This document shows, piece after piece, positions 1 to 12,454 of a stretch of DNA of 64,000 nt. The notes below the pieces were generated by a model. That model made no database searches. It was not told where the DNA came from and saw only the letters and a list, made by a program, of their open reading frames with translations. How positions within the stretch are numbered: the stretch's first letter is position 1; each line of letters starts with the position of its first letter. The position numbers and the translations under genes are program-made. The stretch covers positions 84,242,882 through 84,306,881 of the forward strand of contig CM042016.1 in assembly GCA_023525715.1 (NCBI GenBank), written 5' to 3'. Origin of the DNA: Cichorium intybus (lineage: Eukaryota; Streptophyta; Magnoliopsida; Asterales; Asteraceae).

Positions 1-430
1 CATCAACCCAAAAATACAACGGAAGTCTTGCGAATGAGAGCATTGTGCGAGCTGCTTCACAAAGGGAGCGATTTCGTCGTTCCACTACCCCATTTTGCTG
101 TGGAGTGTAAGGAGAAGAGAAGTTATGAGAAATTCCCTTATTCATAAGAAATTCTGCAAGCACTTGATTCTTGAATTTTGTGTCGTTGTCACTTCGAATC
201 TTTCGAACGGGCTTTTGGAGCAGCAGTTCAGCTTGCTTGATGAAGTTGATCATGTTTGGAGTTGCCTCGGATTTCTGTTTAAGAAAGAAAACCCACGTAA
301 AACGAGAAAAGTCATCAACTATAACTAAAATGTACTTGTTTTGAGCTACACTTTCGATTGCAGAGGGACCGCAAAGATCTATATGTAACAGTTCGAGGGG
401 TTCGACGATCTTTGTGTTGATGATTGTGGA
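1..430 (-). pseudogene. Copia integrase catalytic core (partial at window edge)
   Basis: The minus strand encodes an rve-type integrase core. The three acidic residues of the DDE triad are visible: the Asp in VIVDDFSRFTW (about 330-300), the Asp in KIRSDNDTKF (about 205-180) and the Glu in NGVVERRNRS (about 90-60). The enzyme joins the element's cDNA to chromosomal DNA. This piece is open and well conserved compared with the rest of the element. The sequence runs off the window at base 1. Confidence 0.88.
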
Positions 431-940
431 ATGACTCTTCCTGCTTTGTTTTCCTAGTTTGCAAGCATCACACAGGTGGATTTCTGAAGTTCATGTGGGA
501 GAGACGTATGTACCATAGCCAGCTATCATCATTAGTTGCCTTCGTAAGTAAGCAAACGGCAGGTTTTCCTTTGATCTGTTTCATATCCAAAGGGAACATT
601 TCACCCTTTCTTTTAGACTTCAGAATGATCGTCTTTGTCTTCTTTTCTATGATTTCTGAACTGTCTTCATCAAAGGATACTTTAAGACCAGATCCAACCA
701 CCAGTTGTGAAACACTGATGAGATTGTGCTGTAAGCCTTCTACATAAGCTACTTTGCGAATTGAAAATTCACCATTCGTAATCATGCCATAGCCTTTGAT
801 TCCACCCGTCGCATTGTTGCCATACCGAATTCTTCCTCCATTTCGTAGCGAACAGTATTATCTTAATTCTTCCCTTCTTCCTGTCATGTGATGCGAACAG
901 CCACTATCAATATACCATTCCGAGTTGTACTGTTCGTCAC
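430..940 (-). pseudogene. Copia protease and GAG-pre-integrase segment
   Basis: On the minus strand about 935-885 encodes WYIDSGCSHHMTG, the aspartic protease active site (D-S-G) of Copia elements. A stop follows shortly after. From 785 down, the reading frame has the hydrophobic 'LQHNLISVSQL' motif typical of the region just after protease, then a degenerate GAG-pre-integrase motif (LWYIRLSHMNF, where the family usually has a His near the start) and a CxxCKLGKQ-type zinc-binding end at about 460-435. In the family the protease cuts the polyprotein and the pre-integrase domain forms the HHCC finger. Confidence 0.85.
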
Positions 941-1159
941 GCATCACCTACATAATTTAGAGAGATTTAGGAACCCAAACCAATGTGGGTCCATGTGAGA
1001 ATTTCTGGGAAGCTGGAAAGACATTTGTTTTGTCAACCCAAAACGATTTTCTTCTCGCGAGTTTGTTCTTTCCATTTTCAAAACGAAACACTTTTGTTTT
1101 GTTTGTTTTCCAATCTTGTTGAGCGAAACGTGACTTGGTTTGGATAAAAGAGTTTGATT

Positions 1160-2963
1160 TCAGAATTGGTTTTGAAGAAAATTTTCTTTTAATCTTTGTA
1201 GGTTTGTCCTTTTTGGAAATAGGTTTTGGTTCAGGATTGAAAATGTGTCTTTTAATTTTGGTTTTTCAATCTTTGCCGAAAATGTGCGTAGTTTTTGAAA
1301 AATTTGTCTTTGATTGAAACTTTGTTTCGACTTCGGAATTGGAGGAGTACCAACTTTTTGAGCAGAATTTAAATCAGATTGGACAAAACTTTTATCATTT
1401 TGATTTCTCCAGAATTGTTTTCTTTCTTTTAAATTCTTTTTATACCGAGCATTCATCTGTCTGCTTTTAGCAATAAGCTCTTCAGAGGACTTATGAACAT
1501 TAGGTACTGATTTTGAAAACTTTGTTGGCATTTTATTATGAAGTACAAAAGGATCATTCTGAATTGGTTTTGTGCCCCTTGTTTCTGGCTGAGAGAATGA
1601 ATCTACACGATTCAATGATCCAGAGATATATTTTCCTCGAGACTTCCACGAGGTCATTTCGGAAAGACCTTTAGTTTCGTATGCATTATCGATAGGTTCG
1701 GACCAGAAGAAAGTGTCACAGCCATCAGCATTATCGTTATCTACAAGGACTTTGAGTTCTGATGTGTCTTTTGTGTTGAGTCATGTTTTTACAAAAACTT
1801 GGTTTGGAACAGTTTTAACTTTTGGAAAAACTGTTGCTTGTTCATTTAAAAGTTTTAAACCATTATCTTGTACAATTCGAGCAAATTCAACTGAGTTTTC
1901 AGAAATGAGATGTTTCTTTGATTCACTTTGTTCATTTACAAAAATAGAGCAGTCAATTTCATCTTCCATAGAAATTTCACTCATCTCACTTTCGTGAAAC
2001 TCAGAACCAGTCTCAGTATTGAGAGCATCTTCTGAGCTCAATTTCTTGCATAATGAATGATATTTCTGTAAAGTGGCTGATTTAATTTCAGCTTTATCAT
2101 TTTCTGTTAAAAATTCTTTTAACATGCTCTTATGTTCTTTGGACTGAATGTAGTTTTCGATTTTCTCAAGTCCGATGCGATATGATTCTGACACTTCGTC
2201 AGAAGAAAAAATTGTTTCGCATTTATAACAATCAGCATCAATATCGTACTCTTTCAACTCGAGAAAAGGCAAAATCATTTTATGCAGACCCCTGCCTATA
2301 TCATAATCAATATGCAATTGAATAATATTGTTATAAAGACACTTTGCAATCAAACAGAAAATGTTTCGTTGTTTAACAAGCATAAAATTGTCTCTCTTAA
2401 CATAAATAATATCATCTCTTACACTAATTAACATTAACTCCAATGCATCGATTTTCATTCTCCTATCCTCATTCTTAAGTGTCACCGTGTTCAATTGATC
2501 ATTTAGATTAGAATTGCTTAAGCGTGTTCGTTTTAAACTCACTAAAATTCGAAACAGTAAATATTAAGTCATCTAATTCCATATCGTAAGTAGAGGAGAA
2601 AATATTAAGGGATTTGAGAATTGAGCGTACCTTATTCACGACCGCTTCGCATTCCTTTACCTGTTCCGAAACAGGTTTCGCAGCGACACAACTCGCTGAC
2701 GTTTGGCCCCCATCAGTGGAGTATCCTCTTCGTTCTGAAACATCATCCTTTACCATGAAGCAATGACCATGCGTGGGCTTTCTCACTTCCTCGTCTTCAG
2801 AATCCGTTGACCAGACCGCAACGGCATCGTCTTCATCATCTTCCTTAACCATGAAAGTTGGCTTTGCATTTGAAGCATCATTCTTTTGCAGATCTTCTAT
2901 CTTTTGGGCGTAGTAAGCTTCATATTTGACTTGCTCATTCTTTTCTTTCTGCTTTCGGAGCAA
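1160..2963 (-). pseudogene. Long spacer of the Copia polyprotein between zinc knuckle and protease
   Basis: About 600 codons lie between the zinc knuckle and the protease, in pieces at 2963-2508, 2542-1781 and 1657-1160. The first is acidic with runs of Asp/Glu. The second has leucine/isoleucine-rich, heptad-like stretches compatible with a coiled coil. The third is basic and Ser/Gln/Asn-rich. Most Copia polyproteins have a short linker at this place. I do not recognise a catalytic domain. One frame change near 2510-2540 and a stop near 1780 separate the pieces, so the polyprotein is dead here. Confidence 0.65.
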
Positions 2964-3989
2964 ACAGACTTTTGCAAAGTGGTTCTTGCCTTTACAATAA
3001 TGGCAATCATAACCAGAATCGCCAACCAGCTTCTGTTCTTCTTCAGACTTTTATTTCCTAAAACCATCTTCTTTAGGCTTCTCGGAACTGAAGTTCCATT
3101 GTTTACCATGATTTTTGAACTTAGAGAAGTTCTTCTTGAAGAACTTCTTTGGGTTAGAAACCATGATAGCCTTTTCTTCTCTTGTCAGCTCTTCATTTGA
3201 GAAATATGATTCTGAATCGTTTTCGGTGGCTTTCTTTCCCTTTGCAACAAGGGCAAGTGAACCCATACTAGAAGTAGCCTTTGTATCTGCAGCAACTTCA
3301 TTTTCATGGGATTTAAGAATACCCACCAGTTTCGTAAGTGTATAACTCTTAAACTGTTCATGAGCTTTGATAGTAGATACAACTGGCTTCCACTCAGATT
3401 GGAGGCCATTCAAGAATGTGACCTTCTGTTCTATAATACTGCGAGCAAGCTTGTATTTGAGCAACCTACTCAAGAGGTGATTGTACCGGTTGAACGTCTG
3501 AACCAAGGTTTCGTCAGAATGTTGAACAAAGGCTCCAAACTCAGAAAGTAGGGTAGTTTGGATAGAGTGCTCAAGATCTGTGTCACATGAGTACAGTTCC
3601 TTTAGCCTATCTCATATTTCCTTGGCTGTTTCACAAGAACTGACTAGCCTGAGTGTGTCTGGAGGAAGTGCAAACCTGATGATTCTGAAGGCTTTAATGT
3701 TGCACATCAACTTGTTTTTCTCATCATGAGGAGTGTTGGTATGAGCAAGAAGAAGAGCATTGTATTCGCCTAGGGTTTTTATAACTTTTCTGGTCGCACT
3801 ATGAGCAAATGTTTCTTCAGTTATAGCGTGCCATATTCTGGCTCCATGTTCTTCTATCCCCAGAACATAATCTTCAAAATGCAGAGCCCAGACTTCATAA
3901 TCACTTGTAAAGAGAATCAGGATCCTAGTGGTGGATCCAATACTGCTTGACAGATTGAATGATAGTGAATGAGGATCTTCATGCGCCAT
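2964..3989 (-). pseudogene. Copia gag (UBN2/DUF4219 type) with CCHC zinc knuckle, broken
   Basis: The frame opens at 3989 and encodes a plant Copia-type gag: an N-terminal part (3989-3612), a TGA at 3612-3614, then a second stretch (3506-3051) rich in Lys and Glu. It ends in a zinc knuckle at about 2965-3012 with the intact pattern C-x2-C-x4-H-x4-C. In the family gag packages the element RNA in a virus-like particle. Stops at 3612 and near 3051 break it here. The assignment rests on the zinc knuckle and on its position just downstream of the LTR and primer binding site. Confidence 0.8.
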
Positions 3990-4164
3990 TAGATCTTGTT
4001 TTTACGTGAATCAGACGTGTAAAATATTGATCGAGTTGAAAAAGATAAACAATAGATCAGGATCTGACGTCTAAAATCGATTAAGATGATTAAGACGATC
4101 AAGAACAGATCTGTGTTCAAGTTTTTATGAACTCGACAGAAGAATGGTGTATCAATTACACAGT

Positions 4165-4181
4165 CTCCTGCTCTGATACCA
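4165..4181 (-). other. Primer binding site (initiator Met-tRNA type) of the Copia element
   Basis: On the minus strand the sequence is TGGTATCAGAGCAGGAG, the standard match to the 3' end of plant initiator methionine tRNA. It lies four bases inside the LTR and upstream of gag. Confidence 0.9.
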
Positions 4182-4185
4182 ATTA

Positions 4186-4818
4186 TGAGACTATAAAACG
4201 AGTAGATAGACAGATTCAAATATGCGGAATGAATAACAAGATCAGAATGTGAAGAAAAGTTGAGTTCTTGCAAGGACTAGCATCTCGATCTTGATCTTCT
4301 CAGCAAACACATTTCTGGCAACACCCCTATCGCTCACACTATCTCTCTCCATCGCGTCTATCTCTATTCGTCAGTTGGGTAGAAACAAACGACCAAAATC
4401 AAGGTAATCAGACCTAAACGAGAATTAGGGCTGCAAGGTAAAGGCTACGAGACCCAAAAGGAAGATCACGAATGACTATCTCGGCCTAAAAGGATCTCAT
4501 GCAAAACTTCCTAAATTGGCAACTTAGGTCCCTTTATTTGGACATAATGCCCCTTGGAACCCCATGTAACATAATGCTTACAATTGAAGTTTATTGAAAT
4601 GACTACATTAGTCCTTCTAGTTTTTTTTAAACTTTACAAATATAATTATTATATTCTTATATTTTGATGGCATTTCTTATATTAATATCATAGGTATCAT
4701 TATTAATATTAAAATTAATTTTAATAATTTATTATTATTTATTTAATCAATTTTTCATAAAATAGGAATTAACTAAACAATTAAATAAGCAATGCTAAAA
4801 TGAAAATGGGACGTTACA
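4186..4818 (-). repeat. 5' LTR of the 1-4818 Copia element
   Basis: The segment starts with TG next to the primer binding site and ends ...gacgttaca on the plus strand, so on the element's strand it reads TGTAACGTCC...GTCTCA, a proper TG...CA LTR of 633 bp. The end at 4186 is fixed by the adjacent primer binding site. The outer end is inferred from the terminal TGTAACG motif, since the second LTR is not in the window. Confidence 0.75.
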
Positions 4819-4823
4819 ATTCA

Positions 4824-6201
4824 AGGACATCTTAAGTATCTTATGAAGATGTAAGATTGGTTCCTCAAGGAATACAGTGTAAAAGTTTATGCTGATTCAT
4901 GCTTTCTAAAGTAAAGATATGATCCGCGTTCATAGTAGGGATTTGTGGTCTTGATAAATGGTGACTTGGATGAGTAAAGTAGGACATCATAGTGGATTTA
5001 ACAATATGAGCTAGAATATGTTGTAGCTAGTGATGTTAAAAAGAAATCTATGTGGCAAAAGGGGTTCATTAGAAATACTATTATTGTTTCATACTTTAAT
5101 AATTATGTTGAGATCCTTTGTGACTGAAAGGGTAAAGTCATTTTGACTTGGAACCCATGTCATGCAAACGCACATAGTATTTACTCAACAATTACCATTA
5201 CAATTGAAAACTTATCAAAAGTTGGAAGTTTGTCAAAAGTTAAGACATCATAGTCAATAGAATTGTTCTAGGCCATTGACATTCATTCTAAGTCAACGTG
5301 CATAGAATTGACAATGAATTGGTTTAATGTTTGTTTGATATATTGGAACTGATACAATATTACTCTTATATGGTTTGACGATTATTATGTGGAGATCATA
5401 ATATATACAGGAGTGCAATCATTTCATTAGTTTATTATTGTGTTCCGTTTTACATGTTTGGAACCCATTTCCTAAGTATTGATTTACTCAAACATCCATA
5501 GTAGGTCATACTCTTGGAAGTAAGTAGTGATTTAAGTCTGCCATGGAGTATTAGTTGATGTCTAATGGAGATTGGACATGGCATGGAGATGCAACTAATA
5601 CTCATGAGTACTTAAACGGAGATTTAAGTATTGGATAAACCCGCACTCAGTAAGATTACTTCATGGATATAATCACGAGTAATTCTAAGATGATAATATC
5701 TTCTATTATTCAAACGGAGATGCATGACTTTTAGTTTACAAATTGTTATGCATTGGTTACCTAAACGCAACCGTAACTAAGAATTATAAAAGGTATGTCC
5801 ATGTATGACATGATGAGTTGACTAGGACTATCTAGTCAAAGTTTATTTGTTCCTTTTGCGTTAATAGGAAAATTGATATCTATGGGCCCTTCGGTGATTT
5901 GATGTTGACGTTGTAGTGCTAGGCCTAGCCCTAACTAGATTGATGTGTTCAATTCAGTATTCTAATAAGGTCATCATAAATCGAAAACTGAGAAACATAA
6001 TCTTGAACCATGAGATTGATTCTTATCCATGTCCTAGGTTCATACAATATCTTATAGAACAAAGGAATAGTTGATCACTTATCTAAAGGGCTGCCTCTAA
6101 TAATATGATTAGAGTTCGACAGTGGCTAAGGAAGCACGCTCTGCTGATTAAGTGGAAGACTTGTGACCAATAGTAGTTGATGACTTGTTTAAGTGGGAGA
6201 T
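4824..6201 (+). pseudogene. Decayed Copia RNase H and 3' end, plus strand
   Basis: Between about 4870 and 5160 the plus strand still matches the order of a Copia RNase H: a YADSCF segment, a GFVVLINGD segment, an ELEYVVASD..K..MWQKGFI segment and a VEILCD segment, each separated by stops or frame changes. Downstream, 5160-6190, is decayed 3' sequence. It ends in a purine-rich tract (6191-6200) and then an LTR start at 6202, as expected for polypurine tract plus 3' LTR. The 1-4818 Copia is inserted in it. Confidence 0.65.
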
Positions 6202-6321
6202 TGTTGGAATAGTGTCCAAGATCATAACTAATTGGTAAGGACTTTCCATTAAGAGCAGAGTCCTTTTTGGGTTGCCCTCAGTAGTCCAAATTGTATTATG
6301 TTAATGAAGAGAGAACGATAA

Positions 6322-9300
6322 TGTAACATCCGTGTTTTGCGCCTAGAAGTTTTGGGCTTAAACTGACAAATAAAACTTAATTTATAAATAAATAAATAAA
6401 TGAATAAATAAATTTAATATTTTGTTATATTTTTATATTGCGAATAAACGAGCCAAATATAGTTTTAAAATCTATTTGTAACCAAATGTGAGAAATTTTG
6501 TCATAAGGACTAAAAGTGTCAATTTCGCCAAACTTGCCCTAAGTAGATTTGACTAGTCATGGATTTGGAAAATTAGAATATATTATGAAGGAATTGATAT
6601 GGAGTTTAAATTAGGTCAAATAATTCCTTGAATTAATATTAAGGACCAAATCGTTAAGAATTTTAGTGTAAGGGACCATTTATGTCAAGTTGGGAAACTA
6701 AGGGTTAGGTTTGACATAGTCAATGACTCAAGTGAAATAAATAATTGTATTTGGGGGCATATATATGCATATGGAGACTTCTAATGAGAATAATGGACTT
6801 GTTGGGTGTTGGGTGAAAAAGGACCAAACTATAGGGACTATTAATGTCAATTGTGAAAGATATCAAGTTTTTGATGGGGGTTTTCCCCATTTTAGCAAAA
6901 CCACGAAATTAGAGAGGGGAGAAGAGGGAATGGCGATTTTCTGGAGTTCTTGAGTGATTGGAGCTTAGTTTGGATGATTCTTGCAAGCCTTGTAGATTTC
7001 AAGCAATCTAAGGTATAAACCCATCTTTCTAGCCTTCAATTTTCGAGTTAGGGTTTGGGATTGGGACCCAATTCGAGATTTAGTGTTGGATGAGGATTCT
7101 TCCTATGATTCCAAGGTTGTTTGATGTATTGAAGCTTGTTGTGATCCTTATCCAATCCATGGATAGCTTGGAATCTCTTGAAATGATGTGATTGATCCTT
7201 ATGAATCCTAGAAATTGGGGATTTGATTATTTGTTAAAGAATCTAGAAATTGATGGATGATTGTGGTGGTTTTGGATGAGGGGATTCATTTCTAATGATT
7301 CCCTAAGGATTCCAACCTTTGATTTGTAGTCTCAACCTTGAATCACTAGAAAATGATAATTTAGTATTGAAATGGGTTTTATTCATGGATTTGATGAATG
7401 GATCTCTTGTTCAATGGATGAATGGGTTTATTGCATCAAATTGGAAGTATAAGTGGAGTAAGGATCATTTCCTAATGATTCCATGGAATGGAAGAAGGAA
7501 TCTCCACTTGTAGCTATCAATTGATGGATTGGAATTGGGTATTCCATGGGTTTTAACCATTTGGACCAATGATTGGAATTGGGAATTCCATGAGGCTATC
7601 TTCTTTAGAGTTGTGTGGGAATGACTCCTTTAAGGGATGACCTTAGTTAAGAACTTAATTGGGTACTTGATGGTGTTAAGTGTAGTGATTGACTTGGAAC
7701 ATAGTTCGTGAATCACTTACTAAGAAATAAGATCATGGATTGTGATTTCCATTGAATTAAGTCATGAACACTTGGATTGGGAGTTGAATACTTGGAAATG
7801 AGTTATTAAATGTGTATTTTCATGTATAATTGGTCTTGGGTTGATTTGGAACTTCATTTGGGTAAAAAAAAGGGGGTTAAAATAAGCAAAAACGAAGCTA
7901 CAGCATGCAGAACACGGCCCGTGTTGCAGAACACGGCCCGTGTAAAAGGGTCTATGTAATCTGTTGGTCCTAACACGGCCCGTGTCAGGGGGAGCACGAC
8001 CCGTGTCAGAGGGTTGTCCATATTTTCATCATTTTTGGGTTTTAAGCCTTATGGTTTGGGCCTTGGGTCCTTGTTTTAATGCCAATCTTTGGGGATGTTT
8101 TAACTAAGATTTTCCTTGTATTAGAGAGTCAAGGACTTCATTTTGGGATGGTGGATGATGGTTCCTTATTAGATAAAATGAAGTAGTTATAGTGCGACTT
8201 TTAAAGGAAACGAGTATGACACCTTCCATTCTTGTGTTGTAGGAAGGAGATATGTTGTAATGACTTAGAGGTGAGACTAAGGACTTGAGCTAGCACTCGA
8301 CTAAGATGATTTGATGGATGAGATGATGTCTAGGAGAGCCTTCAAATGCATCAAACCTTGTCTGGAGTTAGTGTTGACTCATCTGTTGACCTTGGGTGAG
8401 TTTACCGGGAGTACACATCCCAACTATTATCTTTTGTGTGTGTTATCAAATACTTTTCATGCATGATATTATGTGCAATGTCTTATATGATTACTGCTTG
8501 TGCATTGCATGAAAATGTGTTTCTAAAGATGTTTTCAAAAGAAGGTTATGATGATGTTTTGAAAGATGTTTTGAGCATCCTATTTGTGCATTGCATTGCA
8601 TATAGGATGGGATTGACTGAGTGAACCTTATGACAAAGATGAAATGATTGTCCTGGATTTAGGGAAATCATGATTGTCCCGGATTTAGGGAAATCAAGGG
8701 CAAAATGCCCAAAATGAGATGTTTGTCCCGGATTTAGGGAAAACCGTTCCCGACAATAGGGAACCGCATGAGGGAGTTGCTAACCCTCATGGGGCTAGTG
8801 TGATGGCAACTAGTCCTAGTTTTTCCTATACGGGGAACAAGTGGCATGCTTTGTGCGTGTCATTCGTGAACTTAGGTAGGTACTTAGGTAGGTGCCATTG
8901 AGGTGAGTTGGACTTTTATGAGATGGACGTGGGTTTGGGAAAGTTGCATCATGCATTGCATTTGCATATCATAACTATCCATTTTTGAGTAAATCTTTAT
9001 GATGTCTTAAACAACTTTTAAAGTGTGTGTCAAAAATATTTTTGGAGGTTTGTCTCGAGTGTGGTAGTTTACTGCCCACTCTGAATGGGTCAACCTCGGG
9101 TAAGCTCACTAGGCATTTCAATTGCCTAACTTATTTTGATGTGTACTCAGGTTGACAAGTTTAGATGACTTTAGAAGAGCTGGCGTTAGAAGGCCATGGT
9201 TTGTGTGGTTTCATTTGAGCTATGTAATGGTATTTGAATTGTTACAACCTCGCTCTTTTACAAACCAAGATGTTTTATCTAAAATGGGACCAAACAATGT

Positions 9301-9488
9301 TTTCCGCAACTTAAATCTCGATTATCACTCATTAAACCCCATGTGTTTTTAAATTGGTTTTGAAAGAAAATTACTTATTTGAAGATGTTGAAATTGAAGT
9401 TTTCACTAAAGGATGATTTTTGGAATAATGATGATAAACCATGGGTTAAAATGATGTTTTATGAAAAGCCTTAAGCGAGGGTGTTTCA
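6322..9488 (+). mobile_element. Solo LTR, 3.17 kb, with GATAA target duplication
   Basis: The element starts TGTAACATCC and ends GGGTGTTTCA, and is flanked on both sides by GATAA (6317-6321 and 9489-9493). No primer binding site, polypurine tract or pol sequence was seen inside, so this is a solo LTR. Size and ends fit Ty3/Gypsy chromovirus LTRs (inference). It contains four copies of a palindrome, ACACGGCCCGTGT or close variants, at about 7912-8005, and three spaced copies of 'cccggatttagggaaa' at 8651-8742. Short reading frames inside show no recognisable protein. Confidence 0.85.
7912..8005. repeat. Cluster of ACACGGCCCGTGT palindromes inside the solo LTR
   Basis: Four copies of a 13-base palindrome or its one-base variant occur within about 95 bases, GC-rich in an AT-rich setting. 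Their role is not known from the sequence. Confidence 0.8.
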
Positions 9489-10217
9489 GATAAATAGTCT
9501 TTAATTTTTCATGTGATGATAAATTAATTAGAAACTAGTTTGGAATTAATTAAAATTAATTGAAATTAATTTAAATTAGTTTGGGATTAATTAAAAGTGC
9601 ATGGACTAAATATTAATTGTTTAATAGTTGGGCAATGTATGATATTGGAGCCTAAGGGATAAGGGACGAAATTTAGAAGGATAAAACTTCTTAAAATTCG
9701 TTCACCACTATAAAGGATAAAAGGATATGATTTGAATTAAAGATAAGTTGGATGATTTAATCAATTATCGTTTTCCAGTTTGAATTCAAATTAGGTTTAT
9801 CTTTAAGCATCCTTTAAGGTTATAAATACACCTCCCTGACACTCATATTCTGTGCCTCATTCCCGTGTCTCCTTAGACCTAGAATTTTCTCTTTTCTCTC
9901 AGCAGAATCTATAATCCCTCTCTAGGGTTTTATAGCAAGCTTTCTTAAAACCTAATAATTTAGACTAATTTGGTGTGAATCATCAGAGGTATTCTCTTTT
10001 GGGCACTACCTTTCTTAGCACTAGTGGAATTGTTCTTCATCAAAGGTTTATTAGCAAATTAGTTTTGCTCAAGGTTGGTTTTTCTTAATCCCTCTTGTAG
10101 TTATAAACATCATTAGGTAGGATCCTTGTAGGTTTTAGTAAATGTTACTTGTCTCAAATTAATTTTGTATATTTCCGCTGCCATGATTAGTGAATCTAAG
10201 GTATATAAAACCTAACA

Positions 10218-12050
10218 GAGTTTATGATCTCGCTTGTTTCTTACCCAACATATCATACTACATATCAAACTAAATTTATACATCCTATACGCCCCCTGTT
10301 GAATGAGAAATGTCAAACCATCATATGGTCTTGTTACCCCTATTTGTGTAATTTAACGATTGAACTTATTTTAACTTGTTCCGATGGTTGATGAATGTTT
10401 AGTAGATTCATAGTGTAATTTACCCGTTCTATATCCCTCATGTTAAGTATATTAAAATGATAGCCTAAATTACTGAGATAAACGTATAAAACAAACAACT
10501 AACAATTCATAGTATAAAAATATTCTTACATATAAATGAATATTTGATACCAAATAAATATAGGAATAAATATATATTTTTAGTCGAGAACAACTCACGT
10601 CAAAATATTAGTTTCCAACACATTTCCACATTAGTTGTTAGCAAACTAAGAAATATTTACTTATTCCAATATTCAATAACTGCATACACTTACATTATTT
10701 CCAACATTCAAAAATTTACATACAATAATTATTTACAACATCAAAACCAAATATTTGCCCCAATGCTGAACACAGCGTTGAAGATTTATAGTTTGGACAT
10801 TTAGATCTACTATCCTTCGTGGATATATACTTGATATTTACCGGGTTGTTTCGAATTACGCATTTTGCGCATATAAATTAAGAACTACCTCATGTTTCTG
10901 GTTAATCCCCACTTAAACACCTTAATGCTCTGTTCTTGAGTTTAATAATAAATAAGAGGGAAGGGAGGGTAACTTTTATGTTTATGTTCGCTTCTTTCCC
11001 CATCCATTTCATTCCTTAAAAAACCCAAAAACACAATTCATCCCTGATTTTCTTCCATTCCCTTCAATTTCCCTCCTAAAAATAACTCGAGAATAGGTCA
11101 TAAGTGTTTGAAGCAGTTTCTAGAAACCTTTTTTTCTTAGTTTACTAGGCTGTTACGACTAACGCATTCTGAGTGTACAAATTCAAAACTACCTAAGGTT
11201 TCAGACTGTCTCCACTGGAATATCCCAAGTGTTTGAATCAACATCCGGGAACAAATTTTTCTTATTATGATAAAAACCTATATCATCTACATTCTGCACA
11301 GCAATAATAAAAAATTAGCTATCAACGATAATGTGATAATTTAATAAAAAGAACAAAGAAGTTTGGATCCGAAAAAGTATGCTTAGGCAGTTCTTCCGCT
11401 GAGCACAAGAGAATAAAGAGGAATTTTTTATCATTTCAAATCGATATTCTTTTTTAAGAGAAATAACGAATCAAAAATTACAAAGATACTTCAGATTTTC
11501 GTAGGTAAGGCCTGCGAAGAAGTGAAGTAGCCTACAAAAATCTGCTACATCTCGCCTTAACCACCTTACAATGACACTTTTTAAACGGTCTCGATGTTTT
11601 ACGTGGTCCACTTTTTCGTAGAATAATTAAAGATACATAATGTTTAAAACCAATTATGATAGTCATTTTCTCTAAACTGAAAAAACTAGAATGTAGTTGT
11701 TTATATACTATTCCATCTTTTTCGCAGTGTATAGGACTTGTTCACAGGTCACCTTATTTTTTCGTAGACCAAACTTATCAAAAAGACATTATTTTTTGTA
11801 TTTAACAATAGATTTTTGCATGCCATATATAATTTCGCACGCAATGTCCTGCGAAATTCATGACTATTTTGGTTATCCCCTAATTATTTCTGGAAACCTC
11901 TATAAAAATAACCAAATGTGTCATTTACTCTAATAAACTTATATAGGTTACATTTCAATTAGTATTTAAAAATGAAAAAATGACTAAAATAGCCTAATTT
12001 CATAAGGTTTTACCTAAAAACAACAAAAAATTAGCCACTTCCCTTAAAGG
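10218..12050. other. AT-rich stretch without a recognisable gene
   Basis: No reading frame here resembles a known protein. It holds a diverged direct repeat of about 75 bp: copy one at 10843-10920 and copy two at 11146-11221, both with a 'gaactacct..gtttc' core and roughly two-thirds alike by eye. Nothing else stands out. Confidence 0.5.
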
Positions 12051-12370
12051 GATAATGCTACAGTAACCCATCAAACTTTTCATTTTGCATATATTTGATC
12101 CCTTAAGTTTTTTACTTGCTATTTAGGGGCTTAACGCTTCGAAAATCAAGTAATAGGGAAAAATCTGAATAAATCTAAAGAAGTTCAATGACCATTTAGA
12201 TGCATTTTTAAAACGTTGTTGGGGTACTGTAGCAAAATCTTTTGCTACAGTAACCCCAGGACCAATTAAATTCAGTTGTATAAACATTAAGCCCCTAAAC
12301 AGCAAAGAAAAATCTTAAGGGACCAAATAGATGCAAAATGAAAAGATTGATGGGTTACTGTAGCATTATC
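12051..12370. mobile_element. Palindromic MITE with perfect 20-bp terminal inverted repeats
   Basis: The ends are exact inverted copies: GATAATGCTACAGTAACCCA on the left and its complement on the right. The similarity continues inward for roughly 60 bp less perfectly. A second, inner palindrome (about 12221-12257) repeats the same CTACAGTAACCC word on both sides of its centre. The flanks share 'ccttaaa' but not in register, so the target duplication is unclear. No coding capacity. Confidence 0.75.
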
Positions 12371-12454
12371 AGTTCCTTAAAATAGCCAAGCAGATCGTAG
12401 GTGGCTACTCCCACCTGCGATTTCCTCCATTGCATGTGTTTTTGTGGCCAATAC

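Larger units (their letters stand above)
1..4818 (-). mobile_element. Ty1/Copia retrotransposon, 5' half, cut by the window edge
   Basis: Read on the minus strand the order is LTR (4818-4186), primer binding site, gag (3989-2964), a long spacer (2963-1160), protease (about 930-885), GAG-pre-integrase (about 780-430) and integrase core (about 330 to the window edge). Gag before protease before integrase is the Copia order. Reverse transcriptase, RNase H and the 3' LTR must lie beyond base 1. The frame is broken by several stops, so the copy is inactive. The bases after the LTR (4819-4823, attca) would be its target duplication; the partner copy is outside the window. It sits in an older plus-strand Copia remnant that resumes after 4823. 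Confidence 0.9.
6202..10217 (+). repeat. Copia 3' LTR split by a solo LTR
   Basis: The LTR starts TGTTGGAATAGTG right after a polypurine tract and is interrupted after 6321. The other part resumes at 9489/9494 and ends ...cctaaca at about 10217. Both parts resemble the Copia LTR at 55497-56232: the left part shares the 'ttgggttgccctca' word; the right part shares the 'ggattaatt...gcatgga..aattgttnaatagttgggcaatg' arrangement and the leader near its end. Without the insert it would be about 850 bp. Confidence 0.65.

Noticed and set aside
7912..8005. Could the ACACGGCCCGTGT cluster be a CRISPR array
   Set aside because: Plant nuclear context, irregular spacing and position inside an LTR; it is a repeat cluster only.
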